Below, piece after piece: positions 18,211 to 26,945 of a DNA stretch of 64,000 nt. Every line of letters starts with the position of its first letter. The first letter of the stretch is position 1. The stretch is from Hymenobacter caeli (GTDB lineage Bacteria > Bacteroidota > Bacteroidia > Cytophagales > Hymenobacteraceae): assembly GCF_013294115.1 (NCBI RefSeq), contig NZ_JABSNP010000005.1, forward strand, positions 186,001 to 250,000. The letters are read 5' to 3'. The position numbers were made by a program, and so were the translations under genes. Below the pieces are notes generated by a model. The model did no database searches and was not told the origin of the DNA. It worked only from the letters and a program-made list of their open reading frames with translations.

Positions 18211-19485
18211 ATGACAAAAAAACGCGTCCTGCTGATTGGCTACAACTATGCCCCGGAGCCCACCGGCATCGGCAAGTACAGCGGCGAGATGATGGCCTGG
18301 CTGGCCCGCAACGGCTACGACTGCACCGTCATCACCACCTACCCCTACTACCCGCACTGGGCGGTGCAGGAGCCCTACCGCAAGCGCCGCTTCTGGTACC
18401 AGAAGGAAACCGAGCAGCTCGCGCCCGGCGCGACGGTGACGGTGCACCGCTGCCCCATGTACGTGCCGGCCCAGCCCACGGGCCTTAAGCGCATGCTGCT
18501 CGACTTTTCGTTTTCGCTCTCGGCATTTTTCAAAGTACTGGCGCTGCTGCCGGGGCCCCGCTTCGACTACGTGGTGGCGGTGGCCCCGTCGTTCCAGTTC
18601 GGGCTGCTGGGCGTGCTCTACAAAAAGCTGCGCGGGGGCCGCCTGGCCTACCACATCCAGGACCTGCAAATTGAGGCCGCCCGCGACCTGGGCATGATCA
18701 AGTCGAAAAAAGCCATCGGGCTGCTGTTTGGCCTGGAGCGGTACATTTTCGACCGCAGCGACGTGGTGACCAGCGTGGGCGAGGGCATGGTGGCCAAAAT
18801 TCAGGAAAAAACGACGCGCCCCGTGGCGCTATTTCCGAACTGGACCGACGTGACGAAGTTTTACCCCGTGGCCGACCGGGCCCGGCTGAAGGAGGAGTTT
18901 GGCTTCCGGCCCACCGACTGGATCGCCCTGTACTCGGGGGCCATCGGCGAAAAACAGGGCCTGGAGGCCATTTTGCACGCCGCGGCCGCGTTTCGCGACC
19001 GGCCCGCCGTGAAGTTTGTCATCTGCGGCTCGGGGCCCTACAAGGAGAAGCTCGTGGCCCTGGCCCGCGCCCTGGACGTGCCCAACGTGGTATTCCTGCC
19101 CTTGCAGCCGTTCGAGAAATTCAACGATTTCCTCAACCTGGCCGACGTACACCTGGTCATCCAGAAGGCCAACGCCGGCGACCTGGTGATGCCCTCCAAG
19201 CTCACCACCGTGCTGGCCGTGGGGGGCGTGGCGCTCATCACGTCCAACCCCGGCTCGGGCATGCACGCGCTGGTGCAGCAGCACCGGATGGGCATTTTGG
19301 TGGAAGCCGAGAACCAGGCCGCTCTCAACGCGGGCCTGGCCGAGGCCTTCGGCCACGACCACGCCGCCACCGCCCGCAACGCCCGCCGCTACGCCGAAGA
19401 GCACCTTTCCATCGACGGCGTGATGCGGGACTTCGCAGGCCAGCTCCAAACGGGCGGCGGCCCACCCATCTGCGCGGCCAAATGA
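18211..19485 (+). CDS. wcaI: WcaI-type glycosyltransferase
   Basis: A 424-residue GT4-like enzyme matching the WcaI (colanic acid) pattern: LLIGYNYAPEPTGIGKYSGE at the N-terminus, YHIQDLQIEAARDLGMI in the middle, LFPNWTDVTKFYPV, and KANAGDLVMPSKLTTVLAVGG near the donor site. It lacks the classical EGFG form of EX7E, as expected for WcaI-type proteins. It follows WcaF by 31 bp and ends the second polysaccharide group. The sugar transferred is unknown here. Confidence 0.85.
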   Translation: MTKKRVLLIGYNYAPEPTGIGKYSGEMMAWLARNGYDCTVITTYPYYPHWAVQEPYRKRRFWYQKETEQLAPGATVTVHRCPMYVPAQPTGLKRMLLDFSFSLSAFFKVLALLPGPRFDYVVAVAPSFQFGLLGVLYKKLRGGRLAYHIQDLQIEAARDLGMIKSKKAIGLLFGLERYIFDRSDVVTSVGEGMVAKIQEKTTRPVALFPNWTDVTKFYPVADRARLKEEFGFRPTDWIALYSGAIGEKQGLEAILHAAAAFRDRPAVKFVICGSGPYKEKLVALARALDVPNVVFLPLQPFEKFNDFLNLADVHLVIQKANAGDLVMPSKLTTVLAVGGVALITSNPGSGMHALVQQHRMGILVEAENQAALNAGLAEAFGHDHAATARNARRYAEEHLSIDGVMRDFAGQLQTGGGPPICAAK

Positions 19486-19628
19486 GCCGGCGGATAGCAG
19501 CGGGCCGGTAACCGGCTTGTTTCGGGCGTCCAGCGCCGCGCAGCCGGGCGGGGGCTCCGGCCGGCGGCCCCCCGGGGCCAGCGCAACCCAAGGCGCTGAT
19601 AAAAAACACTCCTCCGCGCCCGGAACTG

Positions 19629-19659
19629 TTTGGGACGGCTGCCGCCGTGCGTAACTTGC
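19629..19659 (+). promoter_or_regulatory. Possible Bacteroidota-type promoter before the DUF5686 gene
   Basis: A TTTG at 19629-19632 is followed after exactly 19 bp by TAACTTGC (19652-19659), which resembles the -33 TTTG and -7 TAnnTTTG boxes of Bacteroidota sigma-70 promoters, with a weak match at the 3' end of the -7 box. It lies 45 bp upstream of the ATG at 19704. The rest of the 218-bp gap shows nothing else. Confidence 0.4.
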
Positions 19660-19703
19660 GTGACCATCGGCATGCCTTGTAGCTTGGCGCTATCCAACTT
19701 CAT

Positions 19704-22250
19704 ATGAAATTATTAGCTTCGCTGCTGCTGACGTGCCTTTTGGCACTGCCGGCCGTAGCCCAGCGAATTGTGTTGCGCGGGCAGGTGGTGGAAGCCGCCA
19801 CCGGCGAGCCGGTGCCGTTTGCGTCCGTGTTTGTGCCGCACACCAGCACCGGGGCCACGGCCGACGTCGAGGGCAAGTTCAAGCTGGCGCTGAGCGGGGC
19901 CCCCGATTCGGTGGCCGCCTCGGCGCTGGGCTTCCTCACGGCCCGGTACAAGCTGAGCAGTGCTTCCGAGCAAACCGTGCTGCTGCGCCTGAAAAAGGGC
20001 GGCGGCGTGGCCCTGGCCGAAGTGCTGGTGCGGCCCGGCGAAAACCCGGCCTTCCGCATCCTGCGCGAGGTGCAGAAGCACAAGCCCCAGAACGAGCGCG
20101 GGGCCCTGAGCGCCGCCGAGTACGACGCCTACAACCGCATCGAGGTGAGCCTGACGGACTTGCCGCCCGCCCTGGCCAAGCGCAAGGTGGTGCGCGACAT
20201 CCGGGCGCTGGCCGTGCGCCAGGGGGCCGCCGCCGCCGCCGACCCCGACGCGCCCCTGCCGCTGTTTGCCTCCGAGGTGGGCTCGCGGGTGTACCAGCGC
20301 TACGGGCCCCTGCGCCGCCGCGAAGACATCCAGCACAAGCAGATGCGCGGCGCGGGGCCCCGCGAGGGCTCCATTCTCTCGCAGATGCTGGGCGCGAACT
20401 TCCAGAACTTCGACTTCTACCCCAACTGGCAAAACATTCTGGGCAAAGACTTCATCTCGCCCATCGCCGAAGGCGGCCGCCTCACCTATAACTACGAGCT
20501 GGTCGATTCAGTGCTCGTGGGCCAGGACTTTTGCTACAAGCTGACGGTGGCCCCCAAGCGCAGCCACGACCTGGCCTTCCAGGGCACCATCTGGGTGACG
20601 CAGCAAGGCTACGCCCTGCGCCGCGTGGACCTGGCGGCCAACCCCAACGCCAACATCAACTTCGTGAGCGACCTGCGCATCTTCCAGGAGCTGACGCCGC
20701 CCGCCGCCGGGCCCGGGCTGCCCGTGCGCACCAAGTTGGTGGTGGGCCTGCGGCCCTACGACAAGCAGGCCGCCATGCGGGTGCGCTTCACCACCGTGAC
20801 CAGCAACGTGGTGCGCAACCAGCCGCACGAGGGCAGCTTCTACGACCAGCCCATCGTGTCCACCATCATGGAGCCGGCCGAGAACGGGCGCGGCAGCCTG
20901 GGCCTCATCAGCGGGCAGGCCAAGGCCGGCGACGGCTACTTCGACCAGCACCGGCCCGACACGCTGAGCCTGAGCGAGCGGCAAACCTTTGCCGTGCTCG
21001 ACTCGGCCCGCGAGCTGCCGTCGGTGCGCAGCACCCTGGACCTGATTGACCTGGTGGTGAACGGCTACAAGCACGTGGGCAACTTCGAGCTGGGCCCCAT
21101 CATCAACGCGTACTCGCACAACGACTACGAGGGCAGCCGCTTCCGGGTGGGCTTCCGCACCACGCCCGCCGTTAGCCGCAACACTGTGACGCAGGCTTAC
21201 GTGGCCTACGGCACCCGCGACGGGCGGGTGAAGTACGGCCTGAAGTCGGCTTACATCGCCGAGCGCCGCCACTGGACGGTGTTCACCGGCGAATTTCGGC
21301 ACGACGTGGAGCAAGCGGCCCTGCTCGACAACGACTTCCTGCCCGACAACAACCTGTTCGTGGCGGCTTCGCGTTGGGGAAAATTCAGCGAGGGCAAGCC
21401 TATTTTGCGCGACCTGATAGCCGGCTCGGTGCAGCGCGACTTGTTCCACGGCTTCACCGAAACGGTGACGGTGCGCGAGCAGAACATTCAGGTGCTGAAC
21501 GATTTCGTACTGCGGCGCGAAAACCGGGTAGTGCCCGACGTCACGCTCTCGGAAGTGGTGTTTGAGTCGCGCTACGCGCCCGACGAAAACCTGGTGCAGT
21601 CGGAAAATCGCCGCCGCGCCATCGGCCTGAAGAAATGGCCCGTGTTCACGTTTCGCTACACGATGGGGGCCCGCGACTTGTTCACCGAAGCCAGCAGCTC
21701 GTACCAGAAGTTCAACCTGCTCGTGAGCCACAGTGTGTCGGTGGGCCACCTGGGCCGCCTCGGCTACCGGGCCGAAGGCAGCTATGCCCCGAACCGTCTG
21801 CCGGCGCTGTTCCTCAAAATCCCCTTGGGCAACCAAACGCCGTTTTACAACGCCAACGCCTTCAACCTGATGAACTACTACGAGTTCATCACCGACCGCT
21901 CGGTGTCGCTGCGGCTCGACCACCACTTCGAGGGCATCATTTTGAACGCCATCCCGGGCATCCGGTCGTTGAACTGGCGCTTGGTGGCCACGGCCAACGC
22001 TTTATACGGCGGCCTCAGCGACCAGAACCAGCGCCAGCCGCTCGATGCCGAAGGCCGCCCGCAGCCGCCGCTACCCACCCTCGGCAAGCTGCCCTACATG
22101 GAAGTGGGCTACGGCATCGAGAACATCTTCAAGTTCGTGCGGGTCGATTTCATTCACCGCCTCACCTACCGCGACGCCATGAGCACGGGGGCCAACGAGC
22201 CCCGGCCCCGCAATTTCGGCATTCGCCTGGGGGCCCAGTTTAGGTTATGA
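19704..22250 (+). CDS. DUF5686 outer-membrane protein with carboxypeptidase-like regulatory domain
   Basis: About 848 residues. A signal peptide (MKLLASLLLTCLLALPAVAQ) is followed by a CarboxypepD_reg-like beta-sandwich (IVLRGQVVEAATGEPVPFASVF ... LGFLTARY) to about residue 110, then the long DUF5686 region, which ends in a beta-rich segment typical of outer-membrane barrels (ENIFKFVRVDFIHRL ... FGIRLGAQFRL). Proteins of this layout are common in Bacteroidota; their function is not established, and a role in the outer membrane is inferred. It is a single-gene unit facing a convergent MoeB-like gene. Confidence 0.82.
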   Translation: MKLLASLLLTCLLALPAVAQRIVLRGQVVEAATGEPVPFASVFVPHTSTGATADVEGKFKLALSGAPDSVAASALGFLTARYKLSSASEQTVLLRLKKGGGVALAEVLVRPGENPAFRILREVQKHKPQNERGALSAAEYDAYNRIEVSLTDLPPALAKRKVVRDIRALAVRQGAAAAADPDAPLPLFASEVGSRVYQRYGPLRRREDIQHKQMRGAGPREGSILSQMLGANFQNFDFYPNWQNILGKDFISPIAEGGRLTYNYELVDSVLVGQDFCYKLTVAPKRSHDLAFQGTIWVTQQGYALRRVDLAANPNANINFVSDLRIFQELTPPAAGPGLPVRTKLVVGLRPYDKQAAMRVRFTTVTSNVVRNQPHEGSFYDQPIVSTIMEPAENGRGSLGLISGQAKAGDGYFDQHRPDTLSLSERQTFAVLDSARELPSVRSTLDLIDLVVNGYKHVGNFELGPIINAYSHNDYEGSRFRVGFRTTPAVSRNTVTQAYVAYGTRDGRVKYGLKSAYIAERRHWTVFTGEFRHDVEQAALLDNDFLPDNNLFVAASRWGKFSEGKPILRDLIAGSVQRDLFHGFTETVTVREQNIQVLNDFVLRRENRVVPDVTLSEVVFESRYAPDENLVQSENRRRAIGLKKWPVFTFRYTMGARDLFTEASSSYQKFNLLVSHSVSVGHLGRLGYRAEGSYAPNRLPALFLKIPLGNQTPFYNANAFNLMNYYEFITDRSVSLRLDHHFEGIILNAIPGIRSLNWRLVATANALYGGLSDQNQRQPLDAEGRPQPPLPTLGKLPYMEVGYGIENIFKFVRVDFIHRLTYRDAMSTGANEPRPRNFGIRLGAQFRL

Positions 22251-22329
22251 GTTATGGGTTATGAGTTACGGGTTAGGAGTCTGTGCTTATCCATGCGAAG
22301 GCATTCAAAGGATGCTCATAACTCATAAC
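22244..22329. repeat. Inverted repeat carrying the stop codons of two convergent genes
   Basis: A 13-bp perfect inverted repeat (22244-22256 against 22317-22329) brackets the 72-bp gap between the DUF5686 and MoeB-like genes, with extra direct copies of GTTATGAGTTA on the left side. The TGA of each gene lies inside its arm. It could act as a two-way transcript end, but there is no T-run. Confidence 0.5.
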
Positions 22330-23420
22330 TCAAACCCCGCCAGCCCACCGCGCAGCGAGTACACCTCGCGGAAGCCGTGGGCCAGCAGCAGCTGGGCGGC
22401 CCGCTGGCTGCGCGCGCCGCTGGCGCAGTGCACCACGGTGGGCACGTCGGCGGGCAAGTCGGCCAGGGCCCCGGCCAGCTGGCCCAGCGGCACCAGCCGG
22501 CCGCCGAGGTGGCGCCGGGCGTGCTCGTGGGGCTCGCGCACGTCGAGCAGCTGCACGGGCCGCCCGCTGGCCTGCCAGGCCCGCAGGTCGGCGGCGCTGA
22601 TTTCGGGGGCGGGCGGCGCGGCGGGCGGCGCTTCGCCGCAGAAGGCGGCGTAGTCGGCCTCCAGCGCGGTGCGCTGCTGCTGGGCCGGCACGGCCCGGAA
22701 GCGCAGCGTCTGGAAGCGCATCCCCAGCGCGTCAATCACCAGCAGCCGGCCGCTGAGCACCTCCCCGATGCCGGCCAGGATTTTGAGCACTTCCGCGGCT
22801 TGCAGCGTGCCCACCAGGCCGGGCAGCACGCCCAGCACCCCGATTTCGGCGCAGCTGGGGGCCTCGCCGGGGGCCGGGGGCTCGGGGTAGAGGCAGCGGT
22901 AGGTGGGGCCATTTTGATAATTGAACACCGCCACCTGCCCGTCGAACTTGAAGATGGCCCCGTACACCAGCGGCTTGCCCAGCACCACGCAGGCGTCGTT
23001 GACGAGGTAGCGGGTGGCGAAATTGTCGGAGCAGTCCACCACCACGTCGTAGCCGGCCAGCAGGCCCAGGGCATTGGCGGTCGTGAGGGCCGTTTGGTGC
23101 GGCACGAGGGTGATGAACGGGTTTTGGGCCCCCAGGCGGGCGGCGGCGGCCAGGGCCTTGGGTCGGCCCACGTCGGCGGTGGCGTACAGCACCTGGCGCT
23201 GGAGGTTGCTCTCGGCCACGGTGTCGAAGTCGAGCAGGCCCAGCGTGCCCACGCCGGCGGCGGCCAGGTACAGCAGCACCGGGCAGCCCAGGCCCCCGCA
23301 CCCGATGACCAACACCTTGGCGGCCTTGAGCTTGAGCTGGCCGGCCGTCCCGATTTCGGGCAGCAGCAGGTGGCGGCTGTAGCGGTCGGTTTCGGCGGGG
23401 GTGAGCGGGGCGGTGGGCAT
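22323..23420 (-). CDS. moeB: MoeB/ThiF-type adenylyltransferase with C-terminal rhodanese domain
   Basis: 365 residues. The N-terminal ThiF fold (1-255) starts with the usual RYSRHLLLPEIGTAGQ, has the ATP loop VIGCGGLGCPVLLYLAAAGVG, DFDTVAESNLQRQ, and VVDCSDNFATRYLVND. YRCLYPEPP with PSCAEIGVLGVLPG is the usual region before the adenylation core. The C-terminal rhodanese domain (about 270-365) has LLDVREPHEHARRHLGG and the active cysteine in VVHCASGARS. Such fusions activate a ubiquitin-like sulfur carrier (MoaD or ThiS) by adenylation and then supply sulfur from the rhodanese persulfide. Which carrier is served here is not shown, so the symbol is tentative. Confidence 0.82.
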   Translation of the reverse strand: MPTAPLTPAETDRYSRHLLLPEIGTAGQLKLKAAKVLVIGCGGLGCPVLLYLAAAGVGTLGLLDFDTVAESNLQRQVLYATADVGRPKALAAAARLGAQNPFITLVPHQTALTTANALGLLAGYDVVVDCSDNFATRYLVNDACVVLGKPLVYGAIFKFDGQVAVFNYQNGPTYRCLYPEPPAPGEAPSCAEIGVLGVLPGLVGTLQAAEVLKILAGIGEVLSGRLLVIDALGMRFQTLRFRAVPAQQQRTALEADYAAFCGEAPPAAPPAPEISAADLRAWQASGRPVQLLDVREPHEHARRHLGGRLVPLGQLAGALADLPADVPTVVHCASGARSQRAAQLLLAHGFREVYSLRGGLAGFEL

Positions 23421-23481
23421 GGCGCGACAAAGGAAAGCAGCCGGGTAGAACCGCCGGGCCGGGCCCGGGGTTTCCCGGCGG

Positions 23482-24519
23482 CTACTTCGCGGCCTTTTCT
23501 TTCCCGAAAATGCTTTTGGGCAGCATGACGTGGGCCCCGCGGGTGCCGTCCACCACCTGGGTCACGTCGAGGTCGCCGGCCACGCTCACCAGCATGTAGG
23601 CGTCGTCGCGGCTCAGGCCCCGGGTGGCCACCAGGAAGTCAATCATCTCGCGCACCGCGTCTTTGGCGGCCAGGGTCAGGTCCTCGTTCAGGCCCATGCT
23701 GATGTAGGCGGTGGGCGTTTCGGCGCGGGGCAGCTTGAGGTGCAGGTCCTTGCGCACGATGAACTGGAGGTCGCCGACGAGCGACGTTTCCAGGGCCGTG
23801 ATGTCCACCTCGCCGTTGCCTTGCCCGGCGTGGCCGTCGCCCACGAAAAACAGGGCCCCGGGCACGTGCACCGGCAGGTACAGCGTGGTGCCCACCACCA
23901 GCTCCTTGTTGTCGAGGTTGCCGCCGTGGATGCCGGGCGGGGCGCTGTTGATGCGGCCCGCCGCCACCGGCGGGGCCACGCCCATGCTCCCAAAAAACGG
24001 CCGCAGCGGCACGTCGATGCCCGGCGCGAAGTGGGCCACGCCCTGCTTCTCGTCGAGCGGAATAATCCGCATCTTCGCGTAGGGAAAGTCCTCCGGGATG
24101 AAGCCGCTCTTGGGCCCAAACGCGTTGTAGGCGTAGGGAATGGCCAGCTTGATGCGCTGGATGCGCACCTCCAGCACGTCGCCCGGCTCGGCCCCTTCCA
24201 CAAAAATGGGCCCCGTGAGGATGTGCCCCCCCGGCCCCTTGTTGGTCACCTGCGTGGTGATGTCGCGCAAGGATTGCTCGACCTGCGCCGGGGCCACGCC
24301 CGCCCCCTCCAGCCGCGCCGGGTTGGAGGTGATGAGCGTGTGCACCCGCACCACATCGCCCGACTTGATGCGCAGCACCGGCGGCGCGGCCGCGTCGTAG
24401 TACCCCCAGGCGGCCGTGGCGGGCGTGATTTGCAGCTCGTGCTGGACTTTTTGGGCCCGGGCCGTCGGGGCCCCCAGCAGGCCGGCGGTTAGCAGTAATC
24501 CAAGGAAAAGTGTTTTCAT
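23482..24519 (-). CDS. Acetamidase/formamidase family protein, exported
   Basis: 345 residues with a clear signal peptide (MKTLFLGLLLTAGLLGAPTARAQ). The mature part matches the FmdA/AmdA family: GHILTGPIFVEGAEPGDVLEV, PPGIHGGNLDNKELVVGTTLYLPVHVPGALFFVGDGHAGQGNGEV and a late MLVSVAGDLDVTQVVDG. Family members hydrolyse formamide or acetamide to ammonia and acid; the DGHAGQGNGE segment holds conserved metal or catalytic residues. The signal peptide points to a periplasmic enzyme. It lies 61 bp upstream of the MoeB-like gene on the same strand. Confidence 0.85.
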   Translation of the reverse strand: MKTLFLGLLLTAGLLGAPTARAQKVQHELQITPATAAWGYYDAAAPPVLRIKSGDVVRVHTLITSNPARLEGAGVAPAQVEQSLRDITTQVTNKGPGGHILTGPIFVEGAEPGDVLEVRIQRIKLAIPYAYNAFGPKSGFIPEDFPYAKMRIIPLDEKQGVAHFAPGIDVPLRPFFGSMGVAPPVAAGRINSAPPGIHGGNLDNKELVVGTTLYLPVHVPGALFFVGDGHAGQGNGEVDITALETSLVGDLQFIVRKDLHLKLPRAETPTAYISMGLNEDLTLAAKDAVREMIDFLVATRGLSRDDAYMLVSVAGDLDVTQVVDGTRGAHVMLPKSIFGKEKAAK

Positions 24520-24851
24520 GGCCGGAAAGTACGCCGCGGAGGCGTCGGTTGGTGCGGCAGCTTGGTTGAGTTACTATTCAGCAGTGCTTTTACGTAGTAT
24601 ATTAAGTACTTCGCATAATATTGCTTGTAAACCCATTCTTGGAATAAGTACGGGTTTGAGTTCGCTTTCTCGAAGCGACCGGCGTAGCACTTTACTGGGG
24701 GCCAAGTTCCAGATTTGGGCGTTTACGAAACTCATTCCTGCGGACTATTTCGTAAACTTTGAATCGTAGACGGATTTCTTAAACTCTGCTGGCCCTGCAG
24801 CAGGCACCTGGCACCCGGTGCTTAGCTGTTAGTCGTTCAGGAAAAGGAGCG
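24520..24851. other. Gene-free gap with a 10-bp inverted repeat
   Basis: No gene recognised. The gap holds a perfect 10-bp inverted repeat, GTTTACGAAA at 24721-24730 and TTTCGTAAAC at 24748-24757, spaced by 17 bp. Short hydrophilic frames end near 24768 without family resemblance. It should contain the promoter of the acetamidase gene, and the 3' end of the convergent or co-directed TPR gene is at 24852. Confidence 0.35.
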
Positions 24852-25619
24852 TTATCTTTTTTGTCCCTTTCTGCCGCCTGCATTACAATACTTCGCGAGG
24901 TAGGCCTTCGCTTGTTGCTGATTATAGCGTGCAGCAGCAGCCCAACAAGTACAATAGCTTGTATCCTGTCGGTTAAATTTCAATAAGCCCAAGTAAAAAA
25001 AGTCGTCTGCGTAGTCTGGGAACTCCATACTATTCGGCCCTAGATTTCCAACTTCATAATCCGCCAGTGCTTGGTCGTATTCCCTGCGGATTACCGCCAA
25101 ACGGGCACGTTGGAAATGGGCTCTTGGGAACTTGGGATAGTAGTAAATCGCGCTATCTGTGTCCACCCGCGCTGCGGTCGTGTCCCCAGCCTTCAACCGC
25201 GCCCGTCCCCGATAGAAGTAAAAGTTCTCCATGGGTGTAGAGGGTAAACTTGGGGAGAGGGTTCGGCGGCAAACCGCCAAGGCAGTGGTGTAGTCCCGGA
25301 TGGCTTCGGGCAGGTGGTTTGTCGCCTCTAATACTTCGCCCCGGTCCCCAAAAAGATATCCGGCGTTGTAGGTTGGCTCCAAGGCAATGGCTTGGGTAAA
25401 ATCCGCAAGCGCCTTTTCCGGCTGGTCCGTTTTGGCGTATTCGTCGCCCCGTCGCCACAAGGCCCGCACGTTGGTGGGCTCATTGGCAAGCGCTTGGGTG
25501 TACAGCCGAATAGCTTTCTTTCCGGTGGCTTCCTCGCCTTCCTCAACCAGCTGGGCAACCGGTTTATGGGAGCAGCTCCCAGCAACAAATAGCAGAACAC
25601 AGCAGCGTAGACGAATCAT
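24852..25619 (-). CDS. Tetratricopeptide-repeat lipoprotein
   Basis: 255 residues from the ATG at 25619. The N-terminus MIRLRCCVLLFVAGSCSHKP is a lipoprotein signal with a lipobox ending in AGSC. Residues 35-190 contain TPR units (NVRALWRRGDEYAKTDQPEKALADFTQA, EPTYNAGYLFGDRGEVLEATNHLPEAIRDYTTAL, AHFQRARLAVIRREYDQALADYE). A protein-scaffold role in the periplasm or outer membrane is inferred; partner unknown. Longer in-frame starts upstream only add low-complexity sequence that overlaps the next gene. Confidence 0.75.
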   Translation of the reverse strand: MIRLRCCVLLFVAGSCSHKPVAQLVEEGEEATGKKAIRLYTQALANEPTNVRALWRRGDEYAKTDQPEKALADFTQAIALEPTYNAGYLFGDRGEVLEATNHLPEAIRDYTTALAVCRRTLSPSLPSTPMENFYFYRGRARLKAGDTTAARVDTDSAIYYYPKFPRAHFQRARLAVIRREYDQALADYEVGNLGPNSMEFPDYADDFFYLGLLKFNRQDTSYCTCWAAAARYNQQQAKAYLAKYCNAGGRKGQKR

Positions 25620-25723
25620 CAAGAGTATGAGGAAACGGTGGTTTAAACAAAGTAAATCTCCTTTTACGTTTTGTAAATGGTCATCCATAGCACGTAAATC
25701 TCCCGCACTCCCTCGCCCACCCC

Positions 25724-26329
25724 TCACTCCACCACCAGCCCATACTTCCCCAATAACCCCGGCAGGCTGGCCAGGGTGAAGCGGGCCCCCGCGAGGCCGT
25801 TGGCTTCGGGGTCGAGGGCGAGGCCGGTGGCGGTGCGGAAGTCGGCCCCGGCGAGCTGGGTGCCGTGGAACACGGTGCCGGCCAGGGTGCAATCGGCGAA
25901 CTGGGCCCCGGTGAGGTCGGCGTTGGTGAAATCGGCCTCGTCGAGGGTGCAGTGGGCGAAGCGGGTGGCGGGCATTTTGCGGCCCCCGAAGGTGGCGTAG
26001 CGCAGCTGGCAGTGGTCGAAGTGCACCGCGAAGAGCATGTCGCGGCAGGCCCCGAACGGGGCGCCCAGCAGCTTGCAGCCGTCGAAGGCCACGTTTTGCA
26101 GGGCGGTTTGGGTGAGCTGCACCGACGCCAGGTTGCAGCGCTCAAAACGGCAGTCGGTGAAGCGCAGGCGGCTGAAGTTTGCGCCCCCGAAGTCGCCGCC
26201 CACGAAGTGGTACTGCTCCAGCTCGGGGCCCTGGGCCAGGAGCTGGGCGGCGGTCCAGCGCTCCACAATCTGGTCGGCAGGGAAGCGGGCGGGCGGGCGC
26301 GGGGCCACGGGGGGGCGCGGGGGTTTCAT
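25724..26329 (-). CDS. Pentapeptide-repeat protein
   Basis: 201 residues. From about residue 45 to 180 the chain follows the A(D/N)LxX pattern of quadrilateral beta-helix pentapeptide proteins (FGGANFSRLRFTDCRFERCNL, DEADFTNADLTGAQFADCTL, GTQLAGADFRTATGL). Related proteins include Qnr/MfpA, which mimic DNA and protect gyrase, but most have no known role and there is no gyrase-protecting evidence here. It lies between the TPR gene and a divergent STAS-like gene. Confidence 0.82.
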   Translation of the reverse strand: MKPPRPPVAPRPPARFPADQIVERWTAAQLLAQGPELEQYHFVGGDFGGANFSRLRFTDCRFERCNLASVQLTQTALQNVAFDGCKLLGAPFGACRDMLFAVHFDHCQLRYATFGGRKMPATRFAHCTLDEADFTNADLTGAQFADCTLAGTVFHGTQLAGADFRTATGLALDPEANGLAGARFTLASLPGLLGKYGLVVE

Positions 26330-26450
26330 GGCGGGCGGGCGAAGGGGCGAAGCCCAAAAGTAGCCCGGCGGCCGCGGCGGCCGCGAACCCGCGCCCTGTC
26401 CTTGCAGTTAAACGCCCGCTGGCCCATCCCGGGCCGTGCTCACCGCTGCC

Positions 26451-26873
26451 ATGGCTTCACGCTCGCTTTATTTTGAAAACGCCGCCGGCCGCATTTGGGA
26501 GGAACCCTTAGACTACCTGCGGCTGGAATACGCCCCGGGCCCGCGCGAGGAAATAGTCTTCCGGGCCCTGCTCACCCACGCGCTGCGGGCCCTCACGCGC
26601 CGGGGTCGGGGCAAGCTGCTGATTGACCAGCGCAAGATGGCCCCGTACTCCGACGCCGAGCGGGCCTGGCTGGTGGGCGAATGGCTGCCCCGCGCCGTGC
26701 GCGAGGCCAACTACCGCTACGGGGCCGTGGTGCTGGCCGAAGACGTGTTTGCCCGCGTGAGCATGACGCGCCTCGCCCTGGCTGCCCGCGAACTGGGCAA
26801 CACCTACAAGACCTTCAGCACCGAAGCCGAAGCCGCCGAGTGGCTGCTGGCCGCTGGGGTGGCGCGTCCGTAG
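26451..26873 (+). CDS. STAS/SpoIIAA-like hypothetical protein
   Basis: 140 residues, cytoplasmic. LYFENAAGRIWEEPLDYLRLEYAPG at the start, LLIDQRKMAPYSDAERAWLVGEWLPRAV in the middle and YKTFSTEAEAAEWLLA at the end resemble the SpoIIAA/STAS-like single-domain proteins common in Hymenobacter-type genomes. A second protein with the same layout lies at 43612-44058. Function unknown. The ATG at 26451 is preferred to a GTG at 26436. Confidence 0.6.
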   Translation: MASRSLYFENAAGRIWEEPLDYLRLEYAPGPREEIVFRALLTHALRALTRRGRGKLLIDQRKMAPYSDAERAWLVGEWLPRAVREANYRYGAVVLAEDVFARVSMTRLALAARELGNTYKTFSTEAEAAEWLLAAGVARP

Positions 26874-26945
26874 CGCGGAGCCGCTCCTTCTCACCAAAAA
26901 GAAGCCCCAAACAATGCCGGAGCCCCTTTTGGTGGGAAAAAAGCC

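Noticed and set aside
20508-21926. A 472-codon minus-strand open frame opposite the DUF5686 gene
   Set aside because: Antisense shadow; His/Val/Gly-rich with no recognisable domain.
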